Shown here one piece after another: positions 44,817 through 58,003 of a stretch of DNA of 64,000 nucleotides. Below the pieces are notes generated by a model that worked only from the letters and a program-made list of their open reading frames with translations, was not told where the DNA came from and made no database searches. Position numbers and translations under genes: made by a program. How positions within the stretch are numbered: position 1 is the stretch's first letter; every line of letters starts with the position of its first letter. The DNA comes from Ailanthus altissimus (Eukaryota; Streptophyta; Magnoliopsida; Sapindales; Simaroubaceae): NCBI GenBank assembly GCA_946807835.1, contig OX327695.1, positions 24,782,501 to 24,846,500 on the forward strand, given 5' to 3'.

Positions 44817-46676
44817 TTGATGGCAATTTCTTTTCTTTTGCTGCAAGCTTTTTTCCTGATTTTGGTTTTCTCTACCACCCACATCATAGCTCAGTCACCA
44901 TCTGCAAATAGCACAGACTTTTCGTGCTCTGCAGATTCTCCTCCCTCATGCCAAACATACGTTACCTACCTTGCCCAGTCACCAGAATTCTTGGACGTTG
45001 GCAGCATATCTGATTTGTTTGGGGTCAGTCGTTTGTCCATTGCAAGAGCCAGTAACTTAACCTTTGAGGATGCCCCTTTATTTCCAAACCAACTCCTGCT
45101 GGTACCTATAACCTGTGGTTGCACTGGGGATCAGTATTTTGCCAACATAACTTACCAGATCAAGAAAGGTGATAGTTACTATTTAGTTTCGATCACTTCA
45201 TTCGAGAATCTGACCAACTGGCATGCTGTGCTAGAAGTGAACCCCAGTTTAGATCCTAGTGTCTTGCAGATTGGTGTCAAGGTGACCTTTCCTTTGTTCT
45301 GTAAGTGCCCTTCAAATGCCCATTTGGAGAATGGAATTGAGTATCTAATTACTTATGTGTGGCAATCTGGTGATGATGTCTCTGAAGTAGGCGGTAAGCT
45401 AAATGCATCACCAGTTACCATCGAAGCTGAAAATAACTATCGAAATTTTGGTGATGCAGTGAATCATCCAGTTCTGATTCCTGTATCACAATTGCCAGCT
45501 CTCTCTCAATATCCCTTTCCTCCTAAACGAAATAAATCCAAACATCATCAGATTCTGATTATTGCTATAAGCATAGGAGGTGTTTTTCTGATTTTACTTT
45601 CAGCAGCTTTTGTTGTTTATACTCGGCGTTCACACAGAAAGAGAGCCAGGATATTGAACCGCAATGGTTCCTCTTTGGAGAGTGCTGATTTGATTCCAAT
45701 GAAGGAACATATAAAAGGTGAACGTTTCAAGCCAAAGTTTGTTCAGGATAAGCTACTTCCAGGGGTTTCAGGCTACCTAGGAAAGCCAATAGTGTACGAG
45801 ATTAAAGTGATTATGGAGGCCACCATGAACCTTAGTGAACACTACAGGATTGGAAAATCAGTATACAGGGTCAATATTGATGAGAAGGTCTTAGCTGTAA
45901 AGAAAATCAAGGAAGATATCACAGAGGAACTAAGGATTCTACTGAGAATAAACCATGCCAATCTGGTGAAGTTGATCGGCGTGTCATCAGATTCTGAGGG
46001 GAATCGCTTCTTGGTGTATGAATATGCTGAAAATGGATCACTGGAAAAGTGGCTGCACTCCAAATCCAAATCTTCATCCTCTTCTGGTTCTGTTGCTTTC
46101 CTCACTTGGAGCCAAAGGTTACATGTAGCACTTGATGTGGCCAATGGCCTGCAATACATGCACGAGCATACTCAACCAAGCATTGTTCACAGGGATATAA
46201 GAACAAGCAATATACTTCTAGACTCCAGGTTCAAGGCCAAGATATCAAACTTCTCATTGGCTGCACCTGCTACGAATGATGTGATGCCAAAAGTTGACGT
46301 TTTTGCATTCGGGGTTGTTCTTTTGGAGTTGCTTTCAGGAAAGAAAGCCATGAGAACAAAGGAGAATGGTGAGACTATTATGCTGTGCAAGGAGATATGC
46401 GAGGTCTTGAAAGTTGAAGAAAAGAGAGAGGAGAGGCTAAGAAATTGGATGGATCCGAAGTTGGAGAGCTTTTATCCAACTGATGGTGCTCTCAGCTTGG
46501 CAACTTTGGCAAGGGCGTGCACACAGGATAAGTCTTTGTCAAGGCCAAGTATGGCAGAAATTGTCTTCAACCTCTCTGTTCTTACTCAATATTGTGAGAC
46601 ATTAGAAAGGCCATGGACTTGCGGGTTAGAAGCAGAAGAAGCTTTTCCTATTATATGTCCGGTCACAGCTCGATGA
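44817..46676 (+). CDS. NFP: NFP/NFR5-type LysM receptor-like (pseudo)kinase, 619 aa
   Basis: A single intronless frame, as in NFP/NFR5. It has a signal peptide at about 1-26, then three LysM domains (about 45-102, 110-164 and 174-223) separated by the CxC motifs C100-C102 and C162-C164, and a transmembrane helix at about 246-268. The kinase fold (about 343-590) has no glycine-rich loop. It keeps AVKK (K362/K363) and HRD (458-460) but has NFS (478-480) for DFG and almost no activation loop before PKVDVFAFGV. These are the known hallmarks of the NFP/NFR5/LYR1 clade, which binds lipochitooligosaccharides or chitin fragments at the plasma membrane and signals through a LYK/CERK1-type active kinase. 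The end, GLEAEEAFPIICPVTAR, resembles the legume NFP terminus. A stretch at about 291-311 looks extra compared with the roughly 595-aa legume proteins. The next-door ATG two codons in could also serve as start. Confidence 0.93.
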   Translation: MMAISFLLLQAFFLILVFSTTHIIAQSPSANSTDFSCSADSPPSCQTYVTYLAQSPEFLDVGSISDLFGVSRLSIARASNLTFEDAPLFPNQLLLVPITCGCTGDQYFANITYQIKKGDSYYLVSITSFENLTNWHAVLEVNPSLDPSVLQIGVKVTFPLFCKCPSNAHLENGIEYLITYVWQSGDDVSEVGGKLNASPVTIEAENNYRNFGDAVNHPVLIPVSQLPALSQYPFPPKRNKSKHHQILIIAISIGGVFLILLSAAFVVYTRRSHRKRARILNRNGSSLESADLIPMKEHIKGERFKPKFVQDKLLPGVSGYLGKPIVYEIKVIMEATMNLSEHYRIGKSVYRVNIDEKVLAVKKIKEDITEELRILLRINHANLVKLIGVSSDSEGNRFLVYEYAENGSLEKWLHSKSKSSSSSGSVAFLTWSQRLHVALDVANGLQYMHEHTQPSIVHRDIRTSNILLDSRFKAKISNFSLAAPATNDVMPKVDVFAFGVVLLELLSGKKAMRTKENGETIMLCKEICEVLKVEEKREERLRNWMDPKLESFYPTDGALSLATLARACTQDKSLSRPSMAEIVFNLSVLTQYCETLERPWTCGLEAEEAFPIICPVTAR

Positions 46677-46970
46677 TGTGCTGAAACATTGTAATATGTG
46701 TTTCCAAGTAGTTCTCATCCTAATCATGTATCATGGAAAAAAATCTATGTAAATATTGCTTTGAAGAATCAAACAAAGACAATGCATGCTTTTGGTTTTC
46801 TCAGTTTTGAATGCAATTGGCTTTCATTTGTGAATGAAAAAGCAGTGGGTGCCAAAAAAGGTTCATAATCATAGCTTGTTTCTCCATAGAAATATTACAG
46901 AACTGAAGAGTGATTATATTTAAATTTTGACATACATGATGGGAACATGAAAGCAAGCAAATTTAAAATC
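46677..46970. other. 3' flank of the NFP gene
   Basis: Short AT-rich DNA between the NFP stop and the solo LTR. No canonical AATAAA was noted close to the stop. AATATGTG and AATCATG words lie within 60 bp. Nothing else is recognised. Confidence 0.5.
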
Positions 46971-47865
46971 TGTAGCACACTTTAAACCCTTTCTAAATGC
47001 CTTTTAGTTTGACACTCCTATAATATCAATTAAATCACAATCTTGATACTTTTTATGCGCGTGCAGAAATCGTAACTCACAAATAAGTAAAAATACATAC
47101 GATCAACATACCAATAAAGATAAATAAAATAAACCAACAACAAAATATAAGATATACGTGATTCAGCCCATAAATACCTACGTCCACAGAGGATCCATGA
47201 TCCAGCTTCTTTTATTGATATAGATCACTAAGTATCTTATTACATTATCAATGATCCCACAAGACCCCTTAGTATCTCCCATAGAGACTTGTAAGTATCT
47301 ACCATTGAACACTATGATCTCCTCAAGACCTTTTAATATCTTCTCATAAAAGATTTATACAAGAATTATAAGAATAACCCGACCATCTAAGTCAAAAGAA
47401 TCTATGGCGTCTTTTTGTTCTCACACAACAATTTTTGCCCATACAAAAGATTCTGCCTTAGTGCGCACAATATTTAGAGTCTACTTAACTCCTCTATTAT
47501 CTCTTATGGTTTACATCGTAAAATTTTAGATGCTTGACTTTTTATTTTTATTTTTAGTAAAGTTTATATAATAAATAAAATACCCATAGAAACCATAAAT
47601 CTAGTTGGAATAAGAGACCTTTCTTATAGGAGTCAAAATCTCACTTAAAGAAGTCAATTGAGTCAAAAATAAAAAATACTCATACGTTGCCACATAAACG
47701 GTAACTGTGTGAACAGTACCCCATGAACAATACCTATTCTTTTAGTTTTTCGTTTTGCTCATCTTTTGTACACCCAACGCGTATTTGTCTTTATAATGAC
47801 TGTTTTTTTAGTATTCATTTTAATTCTTACCCATATAAAATTATTAGAATCACTAATTTCCAACA
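46971..47865 (-). mobile_element. Solo LTR (about 0.9 kb) cutting the LYK4-like pseudogene
   Basis: On the - strand it starts TGTTGGAAATTAGTGATTC (at 47865). It contains the GTGGACGTAGG...GGGC stretch (about 47,165-47,195) and the GTTTGACACTCC end motif shared with 268-1230 and 35,407-36,430. The left end is decayed (about 46,971). A target duplication could not be found. It truncates the pseudogene just after its last recognisable kinase residues. Confidence 0.75.
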
Positions 47866-48239
47866 CAAGGGTTCTGATTTCTTCACATCCAATTGAATCT
47901 TCAACAAGGATGAAACCACTTTAGCCATCATTGGTCTACTTTTCGGTTCTTGTGCAATGAAGGAAGGAATTAACTTTATCATACGCTAAGCAAGTTCCAT
48001 CTTATGCTTTGCTTGCAGAATAAGATCAATGAGGTAACTAAACTTTGTTTCCACATTTCCTTCTTTCATAATCAAAATGATTGCCTTACCTAGCAGGATT
48101 TCCTCTACATCCTGCATATATACAACTTGTTTTCTTGTTATTAATTCTAACAGAACAACTCAAAATGCATACATATCCATCTCAGGTGGTACCAAGGCAT
48201 ATTCTATATACTTAGGTGCCATGTAACCTTTTGTTCTTA
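47866..48239 (-). pseudogene. LYK4-like LysM receptor kinase: C-terminal kinase exon
   Basis: On the - strand, from an acceptor near 48,227, the frame reads KGYMAPKYIEYALVPPEMD, then VVLLELITRKQVVYMQD, then EVVSSLLKIQ-type ending. This is the C-lobe of a LYK4/LYK5-class receptor kinase (consensus KGYMAPEYLE...SPKMDVYAFGVVLLELITGK). In-frame stops occur (after MDMYAF and near the MELA helix). It continues 59,633-59,877 and 63,072-64,000 after two large insertions. Confidence 0.82.
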
Positions 48240-49793
48240 TGCAGGATCGATTTAAAATTTTTTTTTTTTATGTTTATTTTAATTTAACAACAAGTTGGTA
48301 TAAGAAAAATACCTCAATCACAAATTTTTCAATAGATGTTTTCTGTTAACACCAGTAAATCTTTTATATTGTATCTCCCATCAATGGACTACTCGTGTAG
48401 GTGAGTTGATAAATTGGAAAAGATCTAAATTTTATACTCTTAATTTTTTCTTTCTAGAAAAAATTTAACCCAAAAGAAGCACTAAAGAAGAATACATAAA
48501 AGTGATTCTAATAACCTTATTTATAATATAAGAGTCCTTATTTTATCTAACTCCTAATCCTATTATGATTAGGATAAAATATATATATTTATATTATTTT
48601 AATTTAGATAATTGAAAGGATAATTTAATATCTAATATTATCTTTAATTTAAATAATTTAGATAATTCATAATTACTAATTTCATTAAATAATCTAGTTA
48701 TTTAATTAAATTAAATAATCTAATTATTTATTTAATTCCATAATTATTATAGATTAGCCAACAACTGATTGAGCCCACTAAGTTTAATAAAATTAAACAT
48801 GAGTTAATAAGATTAATTAATTGGTCCTAATAAGTTTAATCAAACTAAACTTGGACTAATTAATATTTTAAATCTTACAATTAATTTAATAGTTTATTTT
48901 AGTATTTATAGAGTCAGTATGGGGACCTAATAGACCTATAAAATTAAGCTCCAATAAATTAAATTATTTAATTTAACTTTTTAATCAATATAATTTTATT
49001 TATTAATTTTATATTACTCTACTGAAAATATAAAGCTGAATTTTTAATTTTGCAGATAAATTATAAAACATAAAATTGTCTTTGTCCATTTAATAATTAT
49101 TTCATATAAATCAATCATTCACAAGTATTCATAATTAGAGTTAGATCGAGTGTCTGTTAACCTCTTTAATTATATCTTTATCATTGATCCATATTGATCC
49201 TTATTTGAACATTTAATTTATGCAATTCGCAAATTTATTATTATTGTTAACTCTTAAAGAAAATTAAGTGCTTATTATGTTCAAGACTAGAATCAATTAT
49301 CAAGAGAACAACTTATCTAACTTCTTTTAAGAAGAAGTGGATTCTATATTTATGAGAAACGTTCTTAACTATCTATTTTGTTATATTTATAAAATACTTA
49401 GTAATTGACTGAAAATCTTTTACAATATTTTTTTTATAAATTAATAAATATAACTCAATGAATATAAGTTCACTAATCACCTAAAATTAAGATTAATCTA
49501 TATATAATTATATTATGATAAAATAAAATCTCTTTACTAACAGAGATTAACAGAGAATTAATTTTATCGTAGTCTAGTCCTATATAATCAACATTATACA
49601 AAACCCCTCCATTTTCTATGTCACACATAGAATGATTTGGATAAGATTATTGTATACAATATACAAATGAACCGCACTTATAGTATATCAAAAAGAAGTT
49701 TTCGTCTTCATCCAAATTAAGGACAAGTTTAGATTATTATGTTTAAATTTAATCATCTCATATATAACTATTATATACTAACTTTAAGGTTAT

Positions 49794-52645
49794 TGTAGTA
49801 ACCAGTATCCACGACTGGTAAGAATAAGTATTTATATATGTATAAATATACGTATTTTATTTGTATGTTGGTGATACTTGAATTATATGTTGTTATTAGT
49901 AATATTTTTATAGGTTAAGGATATACGATTAGTATTGGGTTTATTTGTATGACTTTAGATTTATTTTAGGGACCAAATTGTTATACTTTGAAAGTTTTGG
50001 GGGTAAATTTGTAAATACTAAAAATTAGCCTCTTAGTATAAAAATACACTTTTAAACCCTAATTTACCATTTTTAGGTCGAGCTACCCATTTTAAGAGAG
50101 AGAAGAGAGAAATAGAGGAGAGAGAAAGAGGAGAAGAAGAAGAAAAAGAAGAAGAAATTGGAATTTTGAATTTCAAGAGGTATATCATACGTATTTATCA
50201 ATTTATTGGTATTAATTAAGTTAATTCCTTTAAGTTTTGATTTCTGAAAATATGTATAATTAAGGATTTGTTGTGTATTTCGTAAGATCATATGAGAATT
50301 GATGATGATCTATAAGATAGTTTGATAAATCATGATGAATTATGGAATTTCTGCTGGATAACCTCTTGATCTAGGAATTTTATAAATTGTTTTGATTCGA
50401 TTCTGGTTTTGAATTTTGAGTATATGAAATTAGACATGTTAAGGATCATCTGGGACTTTGAATCGATTGAAAATTCTGGAAATTGAATTTATAGTGAATT
50501 TACCAAAATGACCCTGAAATTCTGGAAATTTCCTGTATAAACAGTATAGTACAGTGAAAAATAATTTTTGTCCTACTGAATGATCTTCAAAAATTATGAA
50601 TTTGTGGAATATGATAAGTTTATGTGTCTAATATGATATACTCGGAATTGAGAATTTAGATCAATGTGGTTGAAGTGTTATGAATTTCTAAAGTGTATCA
50701 GCTCATTGCAATATTTGATTAACAGATTTTTAAAGTTATAGAATAAAATAGTTTTAAAATACTTTTGGCAGTGATTTGGAAGTGCAATATTTATCATGGA
50801 CTGAGATATGTGTTAAGAGTAATTATGTGGTAGTTTTATAATTTTTTCGTTAGTATATGATTTTATAAAATTGGGAGATTGAATACTGTTCAGTAAGTAT
50901 ATTGATCCTGTCAGGTTTGTAGTTTGGATTCGATGGTGTGTATGGAATGGATTGTGTAGGAAATTTGATATAATATTCATATATAAGAAGGATATATGAG
51001 TCAAGAATGGTATAATCTGATTTTGGAGTAATTGGACATCATTTGATGTATTAGAAATTTTTGTTAAGTGTAAGTGGTCAGAATGACAGGTTTTGAGAAA
51101 CCAAATATTTAGACCAATTTGATGTGATAAATGCATTGTGTATAATTTTGTAAGCTATTTAAAGTATTTTGTGTGAATTGTGAGGCTTATGAAAGGATTA
51201 ATCTCCATTGATAGGTTAAGGAGATTTAAGCCTTGTAGCTGAAAGTGTTAAGAGGTAAGTATACTAGACTTACTACTGGAATCACAATAAACATAATAAT
51301 TGTTTTGTATGATTTTGTAAATGGGGTTAAGAATATGTTTATGATATGTCAAAGTATATTTTGATATGAAATGTGAATATATGTTTATGAATGTGAGCAT
51401 TGACATTGAGCATGGACATACATGTGTTTTTGAAAGTGAGCTTTCCAAAATAAGATGCGTTTAACAAAGAAAGCTTTTGAAGTGTAATATGTCCATGAGA
51501 AATATTTTGTGATTTGAGGGTACTTGAACTCACTGTTAACTTAGTAGGCATTTTATGTGATTTGTGGAGCCTTTATGTGTGGCCTTTCCTTCGGGATTGG
51601 TATATGTTATGTGTTCCGTATGTAGGGAGGATCCTATTGGTACCTAAAGGAAGTGTGAGTCATCACATTCGTGTGGTGGCGTATTGGTACATGTGAGAGG
51701 ACTCACCGATGATCAGGGTGAGGGTTTGGCTTTTACCTTCGGGCATAAGCGTTATATATGTGTGATTTAAAGACCTCACTTGTACTATTCCTCTCATACG
51801 GTATGTCACCTACGAGTGACATTTGGCTCATTATGTGATATGTGATATGTAAGTCCTACTAAGTAGTAGTCGAGTAATGGTATTCCTATTATGTGTTTTG
51901 AAAGAATGTGTAAGCGCTTACATGATATGTGATTTGATAAGATTATGATTTTGATTGATCATAGCATATCATACATATGCATTGTGTACATATATGTATT
52001 TGTATTTGATATATGAAAAACTAGTATGCTTACTGAGTTTTATACTCATTATAGTTTATGGTGATTTTAGGTAAATAAGGTACATGTGTGCTTAGCGGAT
52101 TTGGCAAGGCTTCTGCTGTTCCTTGGGTTCCCTAAGTTGCTAGGTTACCGAGTGTTTCATTTGGGGACACATGGGATATGATATTTGATTTGTCCCTATT
52201 GAATAAATACTTATGTATTATTTCATTGTGTGTGGATTGGATTTGGTTTAAGTTTTATAAAGTGTGGTTATTGGATGATTTTAAGTAAGAATTTGCAATG
52301 GATATATTCTGGGCTCCCGGTAACAAAATTGCTACTGGTGACGTAGTAGAGTGTTAATCTCTGAGAAAACTCTGCGTATCTCCGGTTTAATAATTGTCCC
52401 AGTCATAATTCAATTGCTATAATTCTGAAAGAAATTGAAATGAATGTTTAAATATTGTCAAGAGAAGTTTATATTTATATGTTAGGTTATGGTTGATTTT
52501 AGTGTTGAACTTACTAGCAACTTGCTAAGGATTTCTGTGTTGAATGAAAGTTGAAAATTTTGTGTAATATTATTTATGAGTGCACATGCAGTGAATGAAT
52601 GTAAGTGATGTCGTGTGTCGGATCTTTTGGGTCTGGGGCGTGACA
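49794..52645 (-). mobile_element. Solo LTR (2,852 bp), long-LTR family X
   Basis: On the + strand it runs from TGTAGTAACC to GGGGCGTGACA, with a perfect GTTAT duplication (49789-49793 and 52646-52650). It is the reverse-oriented relative of 11208-13869, sharing for instance the AGCCAAACCCTCACCCTGAT region (on the opposite strand near 51,715). It inserted into the 3' LTR of the copia element and is thus younger than it. No coding sequence is recognised. Confidence 0.9.
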
Positions 52646-52799
52646 GTTATATATACTAATCAAAGAATTTCATGATATTTGAATAAAAACAATCATATTT
52701 GCAAACATATTATTGATTGAATAACCTCTATTAATTATTTCAACAGTATATAAATATAAATAATAATGCTTTTATGGTATACTTCCAATAATCTCCCAC

Positions 52800-55700
52800 T
52801 TACCCTAAAGTATGTGAGACATGTCTCGTATTTTTAGACTCTTTAAGTGACTCTCAAAATTAGCAACGAGAAGAGTCTTTGTAAAAGGATCAACATAGTT
52901 ATTTTATGATTTTTTACCATGACATCTCATTGGTGAATGATCTCATTGATGAATGATCTCATTGATCACATAGCATTTACTTTTTATGTGTTTGCCTCTT
53001 TTACTACTTGGTTCATTGGAATTCGCCATTGCACTGCTATTATCACAATAAAACGTGAGGGTTTTATCCATATATAGAACAACTTTCAGATCTAATAAGA
53101 ATTTATGAAGCTATGCCACTTCCTTAGCTGCTTCACAAGTCGCTACATATTCGACTTCCATGATGGAATTAGTATTACATGATTGTTTTATACTTCTCCA
53201 CATAATGGCTTCACCACCAATAGTGAACATTGATCCAAACGTAGATTTTTAAAAATTTAAGTCAAATTGAAAATCAGAATCAGTGTATCCAATTAGGATT
53301 AAATCCCTACCAGAATAGACAAGTATATAGTTTCTTGTTCTTCTCAAATACTTAAGAATATGCTTTACTGCAACTCAGTGATCATATCCTAAATTGGATT
53401 AATACCAGTTGACTATACCCACCGAATAGTAAATATTAGGCCTAGTGCACAATATAGCATATATTAGGCTGCCTACTTCAGAGGCTTAGGGTATCCATTT
53501 TATATCCTCTTCTTCTTGAGGTGTCTTAGGACATTGTGCCTTAGATAAGTAAATTCCATAACGATAAGGTAAATTACATTTTTTTTAAAATTCTGCATCG
53601 AAAACCTTACAAGGATCTTATCTGTGTACTATATTTGATACAGTGCTAAGAGTTAATTTTTATGATCTCTTATATCCTAAGAACATAACTTGCTTCTCCC
53701 AAATATTTTATTTGGAATTGCTTAGCTAGCCATTTCTTTACATTTGATAATACTTCTTTATTATTTGCTATAAGAAGAATATTATCAATGTAAAGAACTA
53801 AGATAACCACTTTGCATTTATTGATGCACTTGTATACACAACTTCATTAATATTTTTCTCAAAGCCATAAGATTTGATAGCTTGATCAAATCTTATATTC
53901 CAATATTTAGATGCTTGCTTAAGCCCATAAACGGTCTTTTGTAGCTTGCAAACATTTTACTCTTGATTTTGTTCTATGAATCCTTTTGGTTGAGCCATGT
54001 AAATGGTTTTATCAAGATTGCCATTCAAAAAAGCAGTCTTGATGTCCATTTTCCAAATCTCGTAATCTAAACAAGCAACAATGGATAAGAGAATGCGAAT
54101 GAATTTTAGCATGGCTACTAGAGAGAAAGTCTCCTCATAGTCAACTCCATCTTTTTGGGTATAACCCTTTGCCATTAGTCTTCCTTTGAAAGTCTCCACT
54201 TTTTCATATGCTTATCTTTTTCTTTTGTAGACCCATTTGCATTCAGTGGGTTTAAACCCTTCAAGTAGACCTACAAGCTCCCAGATTGAGTTAGAGTGCA
54301 TTGATGTCATTTTCAGATTCATGGCTTCAAGATATTTCTCCTTATCAGAATCTTTCATTGCTTGTTTATATGTCAATGGATCATTTACACTGTCATCAGA
54401 GATTGCAACTTATACTTCTCTAATTAAAGTGTAGCGTATGGATGGTCTTACTACCATTTCACTGCGCCTAGATGGCAGAGATGTATTATGACGAGTAGGT
54501 ATGATTTGTTGACTTTGTGATCCAACAATAATTGTTGGTTGTTGAGGTCTAACCTCATCGGAAAGTAGTTCCTCGATAACAATGTTTCTTCGAGGTATAT
54601 GATCTCTTATATTATTATCCTCAAGAAAAGTAGTATTTATCGATACAAATACTTTATTATCTTGAAGGTTATAAAAGAAACCACATTTTATCTCTTTGGG
54701 GTAGCTTAAAAATAGGCACAATTTTGAATGTGGTTCCAACTTTTTGGTCTTTCCTTTTAGCACGTGTGCTGGACACCCCCATATGTAAAAGTGTTGCAAA
54801 GAAGGCTTGCGACCATTTCACAACTCTAAGAGTGTTTTATGGATTGACTTAGATGGCACTACGTTAAGAATATACATTTCTGTTTATAATGCATATCCCC
54901 AAAAGTAGCAGGTAATGATGAGAAAATAAGTATGGATCTCACCATATCTAGTAACGTTTTATTTCTCATTTCAGTAGCATTATTTTATTGTAATATTTTC
55001 AGAGTAGTGAGTTGGGATATAATCACATGATCTTTTAGGTGATCTTCAAATTCAGCATCGAAGTATTCATCTCCTCAATCAGATCGAAGTATTTATCTTT
55101 AAATTCAGCATTAAAGTATTATTTGAACTTTTCAAACAATTTCAATTTTCTATGTATCAACTATACATGGCCATAGTGAAAATAATCATCAATAAAAGTG
55201 ATGAAATATTCATATCCTCCTCTAGGTTGTACATTAATCGAATTATAAACATCTGAATGTACTAGTTCCAAAGGTTATTTGGCCCTGTTTTCTTTTCCAG
55301 TAAAAGGTCTTTTAGTTATTTTACCTTCTAGATAAAATTTGCAAACTAGTAAAGTATAGACCTTTAAACTATTTAAGGGTCCGTCTTTTACTAGTTGTTG
55401 TATACTGTTTAGGTTAATATGACATAATCTAAGATGCCAAAGGAATGTTCTATCATAAGAAGAAATTATTTGTTTCTTAGGTTTTGGTTGTTCCAGCCTG
55501 AACATTTCAATATTAAGCAGTGTTTGAGTTTCTGGGCATAGGCTAAAAGACCATTCTCTAAATTATCGATACATATATTTAAACCATTTCTAGAAATAAA
55601 AACTGAATTATTATTAAAAGAAATAGAATAATAACGTTCTAAACATTTAGAGACAAAAATAAAATTAGGAATATACGTCTTGCAAAACTTAAAAATAATC

Positions 55701-56500
55701 CTTAAACCTAAGCCTAAGTACTCCCACTGCTTTAGCTAAAACAACGACCCAGTATCCACTCGCATCGTAAACTCTCTATTTGCTAATGTCCGAGAAGAAT
55801 CAATCATCTTTCTTTTTTTCTTGAGCTCTTTCAGATAGAAGATGTAATTCCTCTTCCAATGGCCTTTCTTTTGATAATGGAAACATTTTTATTTTGCCTT
55901 GGTCTTGTTGCTCTTGTTCTTCTTATTATTGTTCTTTTTTTTATGTTTGCCTTTTGATGAGCCACTTCCTCAATTATTCATTTTTTTTGTTCTTGGAAGA
56001 GGAAAGCTCTTTATCAGCAACATTTTCCTTCCTTTGTTTTCCAATATTGTTGGATTTAAAGGTTTGGAGCTCATTGAGCAAATGAGTCATGTTAAACGTA
56101 AGTTTTTTTTTATGAAATAATTGCTCATAAATGGAAGGAAACTTGGAGATAGGGTTTTCAAGATCATCCCCACCTATGTACACTCATCTATCTTTGCCCC
56201 ATGAATCTCAGCTTCATTAAAATAAGCAATTATTTTAAGTACATGCTCATGAATTAAGGTTCCACTCTTTATCCCAACATTAATAACGACTTTTACCGCC
56301 TCATGACGAGATTTCTCAGAAGGCGACCCAAACATTGCCTGAAATGAATCCCATATTTCTTTTGTGGTTTTCATCTTCTTATACTTACTCCTAAGCACTC
56401 CAAACATGCCTACTAATAGGTAGTAGCGGGCTTTTTCGTCAATATCAAGCCAATGATCATATTGCTCATTAACTTCTTGCGAAGCATTAAGAGCAGGCCT
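52800..56500 (-). pseudogene. Copia gag-pol polyprotein remnants
   Basis: Read on the - strand, the remnants are: gag (56174-56407, KEIWDSFQAMFGSPSEKSRH type); a further gag piece (55974-56183); gag-pre-integrase WHLRLCHIN (55275-55505); the segment after the integrase core (54410-54799); RT beginning AKGYTQKDGVDYEETFS and KMDIKTAFLNG (53957-54199); and RNase H with EVEYVATCEAAKEVA (about 53,118-53,160). The RT catalytic box reads YIDN at 53781-53792 in place of YVDD, so the second metal-binding Asp is lost. Many stops separate these blocks. Confidence 0.87.
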
Positions 56501-58003
56501 TGGAGGGCAGCAATCAGTGAGGACAAATGTTTAGTTATCACAGACGAGTACGATGTTCATTGTACTTTTTCATTTCATAAAGTTTTCGCCAATTAAATTA
56601 TCATTAGATAATATTGTGATCAAGGGATTTACTAAAAATAATAAATAAAATCATCCATACTCAAATATTATCACAATTATGGTATAACACTTTAAACATG
56701 ATGCATGATGCAAAAGAATAAAGGTAAAAACCTAGAAAAAATTTTATACCATATTAATCTAATTTACCAAAATCAATATGTTGTCATAGGGTAGGTCAAG
56801 TCAATTTCAAATTAGACTAAAACAATCTCAATTAATTAATATTTTTAAGTTATCTTATAACTTCTACATTAATTAACTACCATTTATTTTGGTCTAAATA
56901 TAATTATATTTATGTAAGTGTGATGCATTATTTCAGATTCCTTAGACTTAACTCTAAAATTTCTGTTGTAGTGTATGTAAGTCTAGAAATACATCTATGA
57001 ATTCAATATCTAGGAAGTTAACCTTAATATTGATTCAAAACGGACACCCTCCATAGGGAGTATAGAGGCAAAATCGTTACAAAGAGCCTTTTAAATCTCA
57101 TGTTACTAAACTAACGATGCAGACTATGGTCAAATTGTCATTTAACCCTCTCCCACTCACTATTTTATGTTGTAGGATTTTATTTATAAAATATCTCATA
57201 TTTTATAATTTTAGTGAAAACTACTGCTACTAGTCAATTATCGATCACTAGATTTTATTCTAAGTGTTTTTAAAATTTAATCATATTATCACTTAAAATA
57301 ATTGCTAGATTTTTACCTTAAAAATCTAATTTATTATGAGTAATTAAGACTTATAATTTTAATAAAAAATTTAGTATAATATGCTTAGTTAGTCCAATGT
57401 GAATTATCAAATTTAACTAATTAAATCTAATTTACATTATTTATACAAATTATAAATTTAATTAATTTTAATCTAATTAAAAATTAATTCTTTATTAGAT
57501 AAATTTAAACCATTTTAATTAAATCTAATAACTAATTGGTATATTATGTGTCAATTTTATTAAATCTAAACTAAAATTATTTTAATGCATTGAGTAGGCA
57601 CATATTAGATTTAAATGGCATGTTATAATGCATGGACATATTTTATAATGTATACCATCACATGAAAATAAAATATAAAATAATGGTGTTTACCAAACCT
57701 TTTGAATTTCTAGAAAAAAAAGGAAAATAGAAAAAATTAAAAGATGGTGCTTTACCTATTTTTCTTCGTGCTTCCAATTCCTTTTTTTTTCACTGTACTT
57801 CTTTTGATTTTTTATAATTGCAATAATTGAAAAAATAATACAAAAATCCTATTCCTTTTATGACTTACAAAATTTGATCTAATCAATTCAAAAGATCATA
57901 TAATTAACGACCAACATCATCAGTCCATATAATAATTTATAACCATACATCCCATGAATAAAAATACAACAATAATTGATATGTGCCTAACTCTAATACC
58001 AAT

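Noticed and set aside
45842..46390. Two - strand frames of 105 and 67 codons
   Set aside because: They are antisense shadows of the NFP kinase coding sequence.
49794..52645. Protein-coding gene in the 2.85-kb insert
   Set aside because: All frames are short, and the same region is a solo LTR with a perfect GTTAT duplication and a relative at 11,208-13,869.
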